DNA of 64,000 nucleotides from Micromonospora radicis (GTDB lineage: Bacteria > Actinomycetota > Actinomycetes > Mycobacteriales > Micromonosporaceae), in NCBI RefSeq assembly GCF_003583405.1, contig NZ_QXEC01000003.1:206936-270935 (forward strand), given 5' to 3'. Every line of letters starts with the position of its first letter. Within the stretch, counting starts at the first letter, position 1. The notes below the pieces were generated by a model. It did no database searches. It was not told where the DNA came from and was given only the letters and a program-made list of their open reading frames with translations. Shown here piece after piece: positions 54,374 to 63,530 of the stretch. A program made the translations under genes and the position numbers.

Positions 54374-55354
54374 ATGCCTGCGGCGGCGGACTATCTCGCG
54401 ATCACCCCGTCGGCGGCCCGTACCCAATGGCGCTCGATCGTCGTACGCCCGTGGGCGGCCGAGGGCGGTCGGCAGGTCGCCTTCACCCCGGTGGAGACGC
54501 TGCTGTGCCTGGCCGCGAGCCTGCTGGTCAACCACCGCCGCTACGGCGGGTCCACCGCGCACCGTGCCGAGGAACCGGTCCCCAGCCTGGCCCGACTGTT
54601 CAGACGCCCCAACAGCAGCATCCTGGCGAAGATGGCCAATCTCGATGGCAGCCGCCGCAACGGCGCCCGACACGAGGTGGAGGTCGCCGCCCGCCTGCTC
54701 GGCGGTCAGGACGAACTGGCGTCCGTGTACCGGATCATCGTGCGAGCGGCCCGCGACGTCGGCGTCACCGCCGAAGACCTGCCCGACTTCCTGTACCTGG
54801 AACACGACGACGCGCCGCTGATCCTGCTCGGCCAGGACGAGCTGAGTACCAGCGACATCGTCGACGCCGTACACACCGAGCACCCTGGGATCACCGACCA
54901 GGTGACCGAGTTGCTCCTGATCGCCGCAGCGCGTGTCGGGCAGCACCGCTTCGCCCGCGACGTACTACGCAACCACGGCCACCGCTGCGTGTTCTGCGGC
55001 CTGGCAGTGACCGTCGACGACCGACGGGCCCCGCGGATGCTCGTCGCCTCACACATCAAGCCGTGGCGGGAAAGCGACCCGCACGAACGCCTCGACGTCG
55101 CCAACGGGCTCACTGCCTGCCCGACACACGACGTCGCGTTCGACACCGGTCTACTCACCGTCAACGGCGGGCTGCGCATCCACATCCACACCGACCTGCA
55201 CCGCAAGGTCGACAACGACCCGGCCCTACACGCCGCATTCGGCCGGCCGCCCCTGGCCGAACGCCTCCTCCTGCCCGCCGACGCCCTGCCACCCCAGCGC
55301 GCCTACCTCGACTGGCACCGAAACCACGTGTACCGCGAGACGGCAACGACTTGA
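54374..55354 (+). CDS. HNH endonuclease domain protein
   Basis: 326 aa. The C-terminal part has a His-Asn-His/zinc nuclease fold: RCVFCGLAVTVDD supplies a Cys pair, MLVASHIKPWRESD is the catalytic strand (SHIKPW), and ANGLTACPTHDVAFDTGLL the following motif, as in restriction-type HNH nucleases. The N-terminal 190 residues are helical and unrecognised (MANLDGSRRNG is a conserved-looking motif). No methylase or helicase is nearby, so a complete restriction system is not shown. Start ATG 54374. Confidence 0.82.
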   Translation: MPAAADYLAITPSAARTQWRSIVVRPWAAEGGRQVAFTPVETLLCLAASLLVNHRRYGGSTAHRAEEPVPSLARLFRRPNSSILAKMANLDGSRRNGARHEVEVAARLLGGQDELASVYRIIVRAARDVGVTAEDLPDFLYLEHDDAPLILLGQDELSTSDIVDAVHTEHPGITDQVTELLLIAAARVGQHRFARDVLRNHGHRCVFCGLAVTVDDRRAPRMLVASHIKPWRESDPHERLDVANGLTACPTHDVAFDTGLLTVNGGLRIHIHTDLHRKVDNDPALHAAFGRPPLAERLLLPADALPPQRAYLDWHRNHVYRETATT

Positions 55355-55552
55355 GCGAGTCTCTCGTAGCGACCGCGAGCATCGGCGGTCGGGGGCGCCC
55401 CTGTCGGCCCATGCTGTCGGGTCGGGAGAAGGCGGTGGACCGGGCCCACGCGAAGATCCGCGGGCTCGACGAACGCGCGATCCATGGATAGTGGGCGCGG
55501 TCCCGCGCATCTGTGGTGGTGCATGAGGCGTACCGGACGGGAGCGGAGCGGT

Positions 55553-55660
55553 TGGACGACAACGCGAGAGCCAGGTTCGGCGAGTTCGCGCAGAGCCGGA
55601 CCTGGCTCTGATCAGGGCTGCCTACCTGCTCACCGGTGACCAGCATGCCGCCGAGCATGA
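55553..55660 (+). pseudogene. ECF sigma factor (SigE family) remnant
   Basis: Two frames together spell the N-terminal region 2 of a SigE-type sigma factor: ARARFGEFAQSRT in one frame, then ALIRAAYLLTGDQHAAEHED in another. The rest of the gene is gone: at about 55660 the sequence changes to the antisense of a DUF2306 membrane protein. The 55355-55552 stretch before it has no recognised gene. Confidence 0.55.
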
Positions 55661-55905
55661 GGACGGCGGCGATCAGGCGGGACGCGTTTGTCAGCCGGCC
55701 GTCGAGGGCGGGCAGTTCCTGGAACAGCGTCATCCAGATCCCGGATCCGGCCACGGCGATCCCGGCCGGCACCAGCACCCGCCCGGCGTGGCGGTGCCAG
55801 CGCCGCCGATGCTGGCGCAGGGTCGGCGCGAACTGCAACGCGCCGAACAGGCAGTCGGCGATCCCGCCGATGATCTGGACCATGATCGGCACTGGCATGG
55901 CGACG
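55660..55905 (-). pseudogene. DUF2306 membrane-protein remnant
   Basis: Minus-strand reading gives GGIADCLFGALQFAPTLRQH, RRRWHRHAGRVLVPAGIAVA, GSGIWMTLFQELPALDGRL and ASRLIAAVLMLGGM. The order LGALQF, WHR-x-GR, SG-x-WMT, RL is the DUF2306 pattern. It has no start of its own; the same frame continues upstream into a response-regulator fragment, so it is an internal-to-3' piece fused by recombination. Confidence 0.6.
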
Positions 55906-55964
55906 TAGCGGGTGTTGTCGGCCGTGACCTCGGGGTCGCCGGCCAGTTCGGCGCCGCGTACGCC

Positions 55965-56140
55965 CTTGGCCCCGGCGCGCAGCGCCGCGTGCACGTACTC
56001 GTCCAGGTCGAAGGTGGTGATGACGACGACCGCGAGGGGGTCGGGCACGTCCGGTCCGGCCAGCAGTCGGGTCGCCTCGATGCCGTCCACGCCGGGCATG
56101 CGGATGTCGAGCAGGCACACGTCCGGGCGGTCAAGGTTCG
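55965..56140 (-). pseudogene. NarL-type receiver-domain fragment
   Basis: RPDVCLLDIRMPGVDGIEAT, PLAVVVITTFDLDEYV and ALRAGAKG are the central strands of a NarL/FixJ receiver domain (phospho-Asp in LLDIRMPG). The N-terminal acidic pair, the conserved Lys and the whole DNA-binding domain are absent; the frame leads directly into the DUF2306 remnant. A short piece of a lost two-component gene. Confidence 0.65.
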
Positions 56141-56298
56141 GATGCACGGCCACGGACCAGCTGAAGTCCCGGCTGGTCACTGCCGAGCCCGTCATGCGCC
56201 AGTCGCTGAACTCGCTGCCGGCAAAGGCGCCGATCGAGGCCGTTCTGCCGCGAGCGAACCCGGTTGTCTTGTTGCGGCGCGCTGCGGAGGATCGGTGG

Positions 56299-56655
56299 GT
56301 GGATCTCCTCACCGCGGAACGGCAACTCCAGGCCGCCCAGCGCGCCGCCGACATCGAGTCCCTCGACGCGCTACTGCACCCGAAGGTCGTGGGTGCCGGA
56401 CCGGACGGCACGGTATTCACGAAGGAGGACGACTTGGCGAGCTACCGCTCCGGTGCGCTGCGAATCACCAGCCTGGTGGAGGAGTCGCTCGACGTCCAGG
56501 AAGACGGTCAGACCGGAGTGACTCGCATGGTCGCCGCGGTGGATGCCGTTCAGGGCGGTGCCGCGGTGTCCGCGCGGCTGCGCTACACCCGACTGTGGGT
56601 GCGTGAGGACGGCAACTGGCGGGTGTTGGCCGCCACCTTCGTCCCGGTCTTCTGA
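56299..56655 (+). CDS. DUF4440/SnoaL-like protein
   Basis: 118 aa: LLTAERQLQAAQRAADIESL, ALLHPKVVGAGPDGTVFTKE, and a C-terminal LRYTRLWVREDGNWRVLAA. This is the NTF2-like DUF4440 fold, a cone-shaped ligand pocket of unknown specificity. GTG 56299 is preceded by GGAGG; the frame runs open far upstream but that part is antisense to the remnants. One of the few intact genes here. Confidence 0.75.
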   Translation: MDLLTAERQLQAAQRAADIESLDALLHPKVVGAGPDGTVFTKEDDLASYRSGALRITSLVEESLDVQEDGQTGVTRMVAAVDAVQGGAAVSARLRYTRLWVREDGNWRVLAATFVPVF

Positions 56656-56815
56656 CCTGAGAATATGGGCCTGGTCGGGGCTTGGCCTCTGCGGCCCTCG
56701 GGCTGGTGAACAGGGACGGGATGCGTCGGAGGCCGTGCGGTGCGTACAGTTCCGGGTCGGACTTGGGGTGGGCCGGATGGATCCGGCGCAGGGAACGGGA
56801 CGAGACTGCGACAAC

Positions 56816-58276
56816 ATGACGGCGGACAAAACTACGGAAACCGGTCAATACCGCATTGACCCGGCCCGGCTGGAGACCTGTCTCAGCGTCTTTGATGCGT
56901 TGGAGGACCTGCCTCCCGATCACCCCGACGTGGTGCGGGTGCAGCGGGCCACCGCGAAGCTCTACAAAATGATCAAGCAGCGGCGACGTGAGGAACGGCG
57001 GGATACCATCGCGGCGGCCGACCGCGCAGTGACAGCCGCCACCGCCACCGGCGCCCCGGGCCGCATCGACGACGAGACCCAGGGCAACCCGCTCTCCTCC
57101 CCCACCGTAGGTGCCACGGCCGGCGTCCTGCACAAGCCGCGTGGCTGCTACATCTGCAAGCAGCGCTACCGCGATGTGGACGCCTTCTACCATCAGCTCT
57201 GCCCGCCCTGCGCCGCACTGAATCGGGAGCGCCGCAACGCCCGCACCGACCTGACCGGCCGACGGGCGCTGCTCACCGGCGGCCGGGCGAAGATCGGCAT
57301 GTACATCGCGCTGCGGCTGCTGCGCGATGGCGCGCACACCACGGTGACCACGCGGTTTCCCCACGACGCGATCCGCCGCTTCGCCGCGATGCCCGACAGC
57401 GGGGAGTGGCTCCACCGCCTGCAGATCGTCGGGATCGATCTGCGCGACCCCGCCCAGGTAATCGCCCTCGCCGACTCGGTCAGCGGCCAGGGACCACTCG
57501 ATATCCTGATCAACAACGCGGCGCAGACCGTACGCCGCACACCTGCGGCGTACGCCCAACTCATCGCCGCGGAGGCGGCGGCCCTGCCGGACGGCCCACT
57601 GCCGGAGATGATCACGTTCGCCAAGCCGGCCGACCGGGACGGCCCGGCGGGCAGCCTGATCGCCCCACTGAACTCGCCCACCATCACCCCACAGGCGCTC
57701 ACCGCGCTGGCACTGACCAGCGGCTCCGCCTCGCCGGAACGGATCGCGACAGCCAACGCCATCGACGCCGGCGGTCTGGTCCCAGACCTCGACCCGGTCA
57801 ACAGTTGGGTGCAGCGGGTGCACGAGGTGAACCCGGTCGAACTACTCGAAGTGCAACTGTGCAACGTGACCGCACCGTTCGTACTGATCAGCCGACTGCG
57901 ACCGGCAATGGCCGCAGCGACCGCCCGCCGCAAGTACGTGGTGAACGTGTCAGCAATGGAGGGCCAGTTCACCCGCGGCTACAAAGGACCAGGGCACCCA
58001 CACACCAACATGGCCAAGGCCGCGCTGAACATGCTGACCCGCACCAGCGCCCAGGAGATGCTGGCCGACGGCATCCTCATGACCAGCGTCGACACCGGCT
58101 GGATCACCGACGAGCGACCTCACCCGACGAAGATGCGGCTGGCGGACGCCGGCTTCCACGCCCCACTGGACCTCGTCGACGGCGCGGCCCGGGTCTACGA
58201 CCCGATCATCCGCGGCGAACAGGGCGAAGACCTGTACGGCTGCTTCCTGAAGGACTACACACCCTGCGCCTGGTGA
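56816..58276 (+). CDS. SDR-fold protein with N-terminal zinc knuckle, catalytic Tyr replaced
   Basis: 486 aa. Residues 1-95 are helical (PPDHPDVVRVQRATAKLYKM). A zinc-knuckle-like motif follows: C-Y-I-C, then 14 residues, then C-P-P-C. From about residue 145 a short-chain dehydrogenase fold begins: TGGRAKIGMYIALRLL (nucleotide loop), DILINNAAQT and NVSAMEG (Ser). The expected Y-x-x-x-K reads T-N-M-A-K (HTNMAKAALNML), so the proton donor is missing. An inserted region lies around residues 245-330. Its role is unknown; a binding or regulatory SDR is possible. ATG 56816. Confidence 0.8.
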   Translation: MTADKTTETGQYRIDPARLETCLSVFDALEDLPPDHPDVVRVQRATAKLYKMIKQRRREERRDTIAAADRAVTAATATGAPGRIDDETQGNPLSSPTVGATAGVLHKPRGCYICKQRYRDVDAFYHQLCPPCAALNRERRNARTDLTGRRALLTGGRAKIGMYIALRLLRDGAHTTVTTRFPHDAIRRFAAMPDSGEWLHRLQIVGIDLRDPAQVIALADSVSGQGPLDILINNAAQTVRRTPAAYAQLIAAEAAALPDGPLPEMITFAKPADRDGPAGSLIAPLNSPTITPQALTALALTSGSASPERIATANAIDAGGLVPDLDPVNSWVQRVHEVNPVELLEVQLCNVTAPFVLISRLRPAMAAATARRKYVVNVSAMEGQFTRGYKGPGHPHTNMAKAALNMLTRTSAQEMLADGILMTSVDTGWITDERPHPTKMRLADAGFHAPLDLVDGAARVYDPIIRGEQGEDLYGCFLKDYTPCAW

Positions 58277-58654
58277 CCGGTGCCGCCCTGCCGAAGAACG
58301 CGGCCCCAGAAACGACAACGGCGAACCGCACAACAGCAGCCACACCCGGGTGTTCGACCGACGTCCCGCCGGGTCGAGCGCCCGCTGGATGATCGTCCTC
58401 GTGACCGCTTCGGCCCAGTTCACAAAGCGCAGCGGCGTCGCCGTCGGCCGGTGCCGAGATGGCGGCTGGCGGCGCCGGCTCGCCGCCCCCGACGCGAACA
58501 GTCGCCACGGGTGCGAGCCCGGTGACCCGACGACGACTGACGGCGATCGGATCGCCAGACTTCATTCCCGAAACAACCTGGAACTATGCGACCCTATGTC
58601 GCACCACCGATCTGGCCACCGAGCCGCCTCAGGCCAGACCACGAGAGGACCTCC
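58277..58654. other. intergenic stretch, no gene seen
   Basis: 378 bases between the SDR-like and SRPBCC genes. Open frames are short, Arg/Pro-rich and lack motifs. I see neither repeats nor a clear hairpin. Confidence 0.5.
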
Positions 58655-59083
58655 ATGCCTACCATCAGCCACACGATCGACATCGCCGCGCCCGCGGATC
58701 GCGTGTGGGCGATCCTCACCGACACCACTGCGTACCCGGAATGGAACCCATTCATCACGAACCTTGACGGCAGCCTGACCCGGGGATCTCAGTTGGCGGT
58801 GACCATCGCTCTTCCCGGTGCCAAGCCGCGCCGGTTCACTCCCACCGTCACCGCCGTCGAGCCCGAGCGGCGGCTCGCGTGGCTCGGTCGTTTGCTCATC
58901 CCGGGCATCTTCGACGGCGCGCACTCCTTCGACATCGAACCGCTCACTCCCGAGTCGACCCGGTTCACCCAGTCCGAACGCTTCTCCGGACTGCTCGTGA
59001 TGATGCTGCCCGGCATGTTGCGCTCGACCGAGTCAGGCTTTGCGGCAATGAACACGGCCCTCGCCGCGCGGGCAGAGGAATGA
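58655..59083 (+). CDS. SRPBCC-family protein
   Basis: A 142-aa SRPBCC protein: ISHTIDIAAPADRVWAILTD, AYPEWNPFITNLDG and TRFTQSERFSGLLVMMLPG, with the long C-terminal helix ending AALAARAEE-like. It resembles the family of small lipid- or ligand-binding SRPBCC proteins with the TDTTAYPEWNPF signature. Strong GAGAGG before ATG 58655. Ligand unknown. Confidence 0.88.
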   Translation: MPTISHTIDIAAPADRVWAILTDTTAYPEWNPFITNLDGSLTRGSQLAVTIALPGAKPRRFTPTVTAVEPERRLAWLGRLLIPGIFDGAHSFDIEPLTPESTRFTQSERFSGLLVMMLPGMLRSTESGFAAMNTALAARAEE

Positions 59084-59146
59084 CGGCCGTGTACGAGTTC
59101 GTACGGCTGCTCGTATCGACAGCCCACCGCTGCCTTACCTTGAAGT

Positions 59147-59453
59147 TCAGTCGCTGACTCTGCTGCGGGACTGGTACACCAGGTCCTGGTACTCGGGGTG
59201 CCGAGCGATCCACCCCGCGAAGAAGGGGCAGGTGGGCAGGACCAGGAGGCGCGCGGCGCGCGCCTCGTCGAGCCAGCGCGGGCAAGGGCCGCCCCAACTC
59301 CCTGCCCTCGTACTCGGGCGAGACCTCGGTGTGCGCGAACGCGATGAGTTCCGTGGTGCGGATGTACTGCGCGACACCCGCAACTTTGGACTCTTCTTCG
59401 ACCCGAGCCTCGTACTGTTTGGCCTCGGGGACATCCTTTACGTTCACTACCAT
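59147..59453 (-). pseudogene. frameshifted second copy of the YjdJ-like GNAT
   Basis: Starts at ATG 59453 with DVPEAKQYEARVEEESKVAG, then IAFAHTEVSPEYEG, closely matching the intact gene at 28060. After about 59310 a net 2-base deletion changes frame; the correct continuation LDEARAARLLVLPTCPFF, AGWIARHPEYQDLVYQSRSR, VSD is in another frame and its last 35 residues are nearly identical to the 28060 protein. So this copy is inactivated in the acetyl-CoA loop. Confidence 0.85.
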
Positions 59454-59522
59454 GTGTCCTCCTTCAGATCCCAGCTCCGATACGGGCTGATCAACCCAGG
59501 ATCGACTAGGGAGATCTGCGGC

Positions 59523-60467
59523 TCAGCTAGACCGTTGGGTGTGGTGCCACCGGCCTGGGTTGTCCTCCAGCGCGGAACGGTCCCAGCGCCCAAGGTCCGC
59601 GGCGGCTTGGTATGTGGTGCGGAGGAACTCGGCGACCGCGCGGTTCGGATCCGGTGCGGCACGCGCAGCCTCGTACGGCAGCAGGAACTGCTGGAACTCG
59701 GTACTGAAGTACGCGCCTTCCGGGCCGATCTGCTGCTCGGCGAAGCCGTCCGGCGCGGGGTAGGCATAGGAGTAGAAGGCGCCTTCCTCGCCGCCGCCGG
59801 GCCAGAACCCGCAGCTGGACAGCTCACGGGAGTAGCCCTCGACCATGACCCAGTCTCCGCAGTTGGGCACGCCCCCGGGGTGCGGTGGGGCCGATCGGCC
59901 GGAGAAGCGGGTGCAGGCGAGGTCCATCCCGCCCCAGAAGAAGTGCACCGGGCTGACCTTGCCCACGAAGTGTGATCGGAACTCGCCGATCACCCGGTTC
60001 GCCTGCAACAGCTGTCGCCAGAACAAGGCGGCCGCCGCACCGTCGTAGGAGGCGTGTTGGTGGTCCTCGGCGAACGGGATCGCCGGGTCGACCTCGTTGG
60101 GGTGCGGCCGGATCGGTGCCTCGATGCCGAGCTCGTCGAGCATGGCCATGACCCGCGAGTAGAACTCGGCGACCGACATCGGCCGGAGCGGGAGACTCCG
60201 CGCGCCACCATCGCTGGTACGGACATCGAGCCGATGGCCGATGAAATCGAACTCGACCTCGAAGGCCCCCGTGCCGTACGGAATGGCGGACGTGGTCAAC
60301 CCCCGCGGGCTCACGTACAGGGTCACCTGCCACCAGTGATTGACCAACGGAGCGTGGGCCATGCGGATCTTCCCCACGATCTGGGTCCACATGTGCAGGG
60401 TGTCGCGGGTGGCGGTCCAGTCCGCGACCCGCAGACTCGGCCAGCTCATCGTTGCCGGAATTGTCAT
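59523..60467 (-). CDS. DUF5996 family protein
   Basis: 314 aa. It starts with SWPSLRVADWTATRDTLHMW, then GKIRMAHAPLVNHWWQVTLY, SPRGLTTSAIPYG and FFWGGMDLACTRFSGR, the pattern of the uncharacterised DUF5996 family. Ends with AEFLRTTYQAAADLGRWDR. No catalytic motif is known. Start ATG 60467. Intact between two damaged genes. Confidence 0.85.
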   Translation of the reverse strand: MTIPATMSWPSLRVADWTATRDTLHMWTQIVGKIRMAHAPLVNHWWQVTLYVSPRGLTTSAIPYGTGAFEVEFDFIGHRLDVRTSDGGARSLPLRPMSVAEFYSRVMAMLDELGIEAPIRPHPNEVDPAIPFAEDHQHASYDGAAAALFWRQLLQANRVIGEFRSHFVGKVSPVHFFWGGMDLACTRFSGRSAPPHPGGVPNCGDWVMVEGYSRELSSCGFWPGGGEEGAFYSYAYPAPDGFAEQQIGPEGAYFSTEFQQFLLPYEAARAAPDPNRAVAEFLRTTYQAAADLGRWDRSALEDNPGRWHHTQRSS

Positions 60468-60515
60468 CGCTACTCACATCCTTGGCACTGACAAAAGAGG
60501 GTGACGGTCGTCGGA

Positions 60516-60780
60516 TCAGCGGTACTCGGGGTTGGCGGCGTCCGGATGAACTCCGGCGTCCCAGGCAGTGCGCTGGTTGCCGTAGGCCGGGAAACCGCCG
60601 GCACGACGGATCATCGACGCGAGGTGGAGCAGGTTGTAGGTCGTGAACGCGGTATTGCGGTTGGTGAAGTCGTTCTCCGGCCCGCCGGAACCCTCGTCGA
60701 GGTACGACGGCCCGGGGCCGACCTCACCGAGCCAACCCGCATCGGCCTGCGGCGGGTGCCGATCCAGCGATCGACGATGC
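60516..60780 (-). pseudogene. C-terminal remnant of a flavodoxin-family NAD(P)H reductase
   Basis: The minus-strand frame to the stop at 60516 reads PPQADAGWLGEVGPGPSYLD, GGPENDFTNRNTAFTTYNLL, HLASMIRRAGGFPAYGNQR, WDAG and NPEYR. I recognise it as the C-terminal third of NADPH-dependent FMN reductase/flavodoxin-fold proteins, whose Rossmann N-terminal half is missing. Upstream sequence (60781-61020) has no recognised gene. Confidence 0.6.
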
Positions 60781-61020
60781 CGTAAAAGACCCGGTCCTTG
60801 CCTCTGCGCCCCTCGGGTCAACGTGCATGCTCCACCTCTTCCGTCATCGTGGTGGCCCGCCAGGTCATCGGTCCGCGGAACTCAGCAAAGGCCGCGTCTG
60901 TCGCCCGGATCGGAGAAGACCGAGCAGATAAGAGTTCTTCTGGGTGACAGGGCGAGACCAAGATCAGGCGCATGGATCTGCCGCGACCGCGCCGCAGTCC
61001 CGCCCCCGCGGCGGCTCCGC

Positions 61021-61619
61021 TCAGCTGCCCAGATCGGTGAACGACAGATCGTAGCGTTGAAGCCGGATGCCGAGCACATCGTAATGCGAGTACGTGGATG
61101 TCGTCGGTCGTTTCCAGCAGCAGCGCCCGGTCACCACGTCGCCACACCGCTCGGTAGGTGTCGTACGCACCGGTCACCACTATCTCCGGGGTAGCGAGAC
61201 GGGAAGTGATCAGCGCGGTGAGGCGATCCCGCTCGGCATGAAACTCGGCCCGCTTTGCGTCCGGCCGTCGAACCCACAGCGGCGGCATGTCCTCGTCGTA
61301 CTCGTCCTCGTCATCCACGTCGTCGGGCTCTTCCGCCCCGAACGCTGGCCAGTACAGGGGCGCATGCTAGGTGCACCCAGATGACCGGATCCGGGGTGCC
61401 GCCCGGAGTTCGACCGACCACCCCGGACGGTTCCCCATCGGCGTCGACGGCGAACTGTGGTGCTGCCGGGCCACCCTCCCACTCGACGCCCTCGCCGGGA
61501 CGGGCGAGACCCCACTCCACGAACATCGCCTCGACCATCGCCCGTTCCCACGGCACGCTGCACAGCCGGAGCATACGGTCCACCCATACCTCGTCGACGG
61601 GGAGCAGCTTGAGTGGCAT
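61021..61619 (-). pseudogene. uncharacterised gene with two frameshifts
   Basis: A ~200-residue protein can be rebuilt from three frames: MPLKLLPVDEVWVDRMLR and VPWERAMVEAMFVEWG from ATG 61619; then after a shift near 61368 APLYWPAFGAEEPDDV, an acidic DDEDEYDED stretch and PPLWVRRPDAKRAEFHAERD, EIVVTGAYDTYRAVW; then after a one-base shift near 61095 SHYDVLGIRLQRYDLSFTD to TGA at 61021. The joins make sense as one protein; I do not recognise the family. Sequencing error is an alternative explanation. Confidence 0.55.
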
Positions 61620-61805
61620 GAACGCCGACCGCACACGGCCGCGCTCGCCGAGTCCTCAGGGCAGCGTGCGCCTGGTCGAGGACGGCGAGCGGGTCGGCAT
61701 CCTGCATCCGCTCGTGCCGCCGGCATGATCGTGGCTGCGGACCTGCCGGCCAGCGCCATGCCTGGCGTGACTGTGCATGGTTGCTGGAGGAGTCCGCTGA
61801 CGGAC

Positions 61806-62720
61806 CTACCCGAGCAGCGCCGCCGCCGCGGCCAGGGTGGCCAGCGAGAGCGTCGTGGTCACTATCACCGCCCGGTTGGCCAAGTCCCCGCCGACGCCGT
61901 ACTCCTGGGCGAAGATGAACGTGTTCTGCGCTGTCGGTAGGCCCGCGTACACCACCACGGCGAGCAACTGCGGCGCGGTCAGGTGTAGGGCCAGCCCGGC
62001 CGCGTACGCGATGACGGGCTGTGCGACGAGCTTCAGCGTGGTGATCACGGCCAACTCGGCCGGCTCGGCCGGGGCCGGCGTCGTGCGGTGCAGCGACGCG
62101 CCGAGCGCGACCAGGGCGGCCGGGACCGCGGCGCCCGACAGCAGGGTAAGCGACGTGCTGGCCACCGACGGCAGATGTAGGCCGGCGGCCGAGCATGCGA
62201 CACCGAGCAGCGACGCCAGGATCACCGGGTTGCGTACCGGCAGGGAGGCGATACGCCGGACCCGTACCCGCCTGGCCGGGTCGCTGTGCCGGTCCAGGGC
62301 GACCAGGATCACGGGCGTCACCACCAGCACCTGCAGCAGTACCACCTCCGCCAGGAACGACACGTTGCCGAGAACCTGCGTGGCGATCGGGATGCCGAGG
62401 TTCGCCGAGTTCACGTACCCGGCGGCCATGCCCCAGATCGGCCGTTCGCCGGGATCGCGACCGAACAGCCGGCTCGCGCCGACCCACCCGAACCCGACGA
62501 CCGCGGCCGTGCTCACGCCAAAGGCGAGCAGCGAGCGGCCGGCGAACCCGGAGAGCGGCATTCGGGAGAGGGCTAGGAACAGGGCGGACGGCATCGCAAG
62601 ATGGAACACGAACCGGCCGAGCACCGACGCCACCGCCTCACCCAGCAGGCCCCAGCGACAGGCCGCGTAGCCGACCGCGGTAAGGATCCAGATCGGCACG
62701 AACGCCGACATCAGTCTCAT
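61806..62720 (-). CDS. AEC-family transporter (auxin efflux carrier-like)
   Basis: A 304-aa membrane protein with about ten hydrophobic segments in two inverted halves: FVPIWILTAVGYAACRWG, then VNSANLGIPIATQVLG (the AEC N-terminal motif with NLGIP), and in the second half YAGLPTAQNTFIFAQEYG (the matching PTAQN motif). AEC proteins export organic acids or related solutes. ATG 62720 is used; ATG 62711 is in frame. Stands alone. Confidence 0.9.
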   Translation of the reverse strand: MRLMSAFVPIWILTAVGYAACRWGLLGEAVASVLGRFVFHLAMPSALFLALSRMPLSGFAGRSLLAFGVSTAAVVGFGWVGASRLFGRDPGERPIWGMAAGYVNSANLGIPIATQVLGNVSFLAEVVLLQVLVVTPVILVALDRHSDPARRVRVRRIASLPVRNPVILASLLGVACSAAGLHLPSVASTSLTLLSGAAVPAALVALGASLHRTTPAPAEPAELAVITTLKLVAQPVIAYAAGLALHLTAPQLLAVVVYAGLPTAQNTFIFAQEYGVGGDLANRAVIVTTTLSLATLAAAAALLG

Positions 62721-62902
62721 ACGGGCGTCACCGGCTCAACATCCTCCTCTGCCGCAGCGTTCGCGATGCCCGGCAGCGCAGCTGTCACCGCCTATGCGAC
62801 GAGTTGTTAACCCTCGGTGTGTCGGTGCCTGTCGGTCATTCACCATCGCACCAGCCACCGCTGATTCCGTCTACGCCGGCATCCGACAGGGTGGGGGGAT
62901 TG

Positions 62903-63530
62903 ATGCCTCGTCCGCCGTCAAGGACCATCGAGGGGATGAGGCGGGTCGCGAAGTTCACGAAGCTCAGCGCCGCGGCGAGCCTGATAACCCTGCTGGCCGG
63001 CGCAGCGGTTCTGCTGTTCCTGTTGCTGGGGCCGATCGCTTGGTGGGCGACGCCGGCCAAGCACCTAGCCGGCAAGGACAAGGCCGACGCGCGCAACAAC
63101 ACACGGCAGGTCCTCCTGGCAGGGGTCGGTGGGATCGGCCTGCTGGTCGGCGCAAGCTTCACCGCCCGTACCTATTTCCTCGCCCGTCGCGGCCAGGTCA
63201 CCGAACGGTATGGAAAGGCGGTCGCCCAGCTCTCCTCCGAGAAGCTGGTCGAACGTCTGGGCGGCATCTACGCGCTGGAACATGTGATGGCCGACTCGGT
63301 CACCCACCACGAGACGGTCTGCTCGGTCCTGGCCGCGTTCGTGCGCGAAGAAGCCCGAGGTGAAGCTGGAGGGGATGCCGGCGACCGTGTCGCGACCGAC
63401 GTCGAGGCGGCGGTCGTCGTGCTCGGCCGCAGGCCCCGCCGCCGAGAACAGACCCTCGTCGATCTGACCGGCGCGCGGCTAACGGGCGCCGATCTGACGG
63501 GTGCCGACCTGGAGGGCGCCGTCCTGGGGA
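62903..63530 (+). pseudogene. membrane pentapeptide-repeat protein, 3'-truncated by a junction
   Basis: ATG 62903 (GGGGGG upstream) begins a protein with two membrane segments (AASLITLLAGAAVLLFLLLG; QVLLAGVGGIGLLVGASF), then YFLARRGQVTERYGKAVAQL and LERVGGIYALEH-like sequence, and pentapeptide repeats DLTGARLTGADLTGADLEGA. The repeats stop abruptly at about 63530, where the sequence in the other frame becomes TPR. The frame itself continues to a stop at 63760 but the tail is out-of-frame TPR sequence. Probably non-functional or altered. Confidence 0.65.

Noticed and set aside
54374..55354. A restriction-modification or other defence system around the HNH gene
   Set aside because: No methyltransferase, helicase or other defence partner lies next to it.
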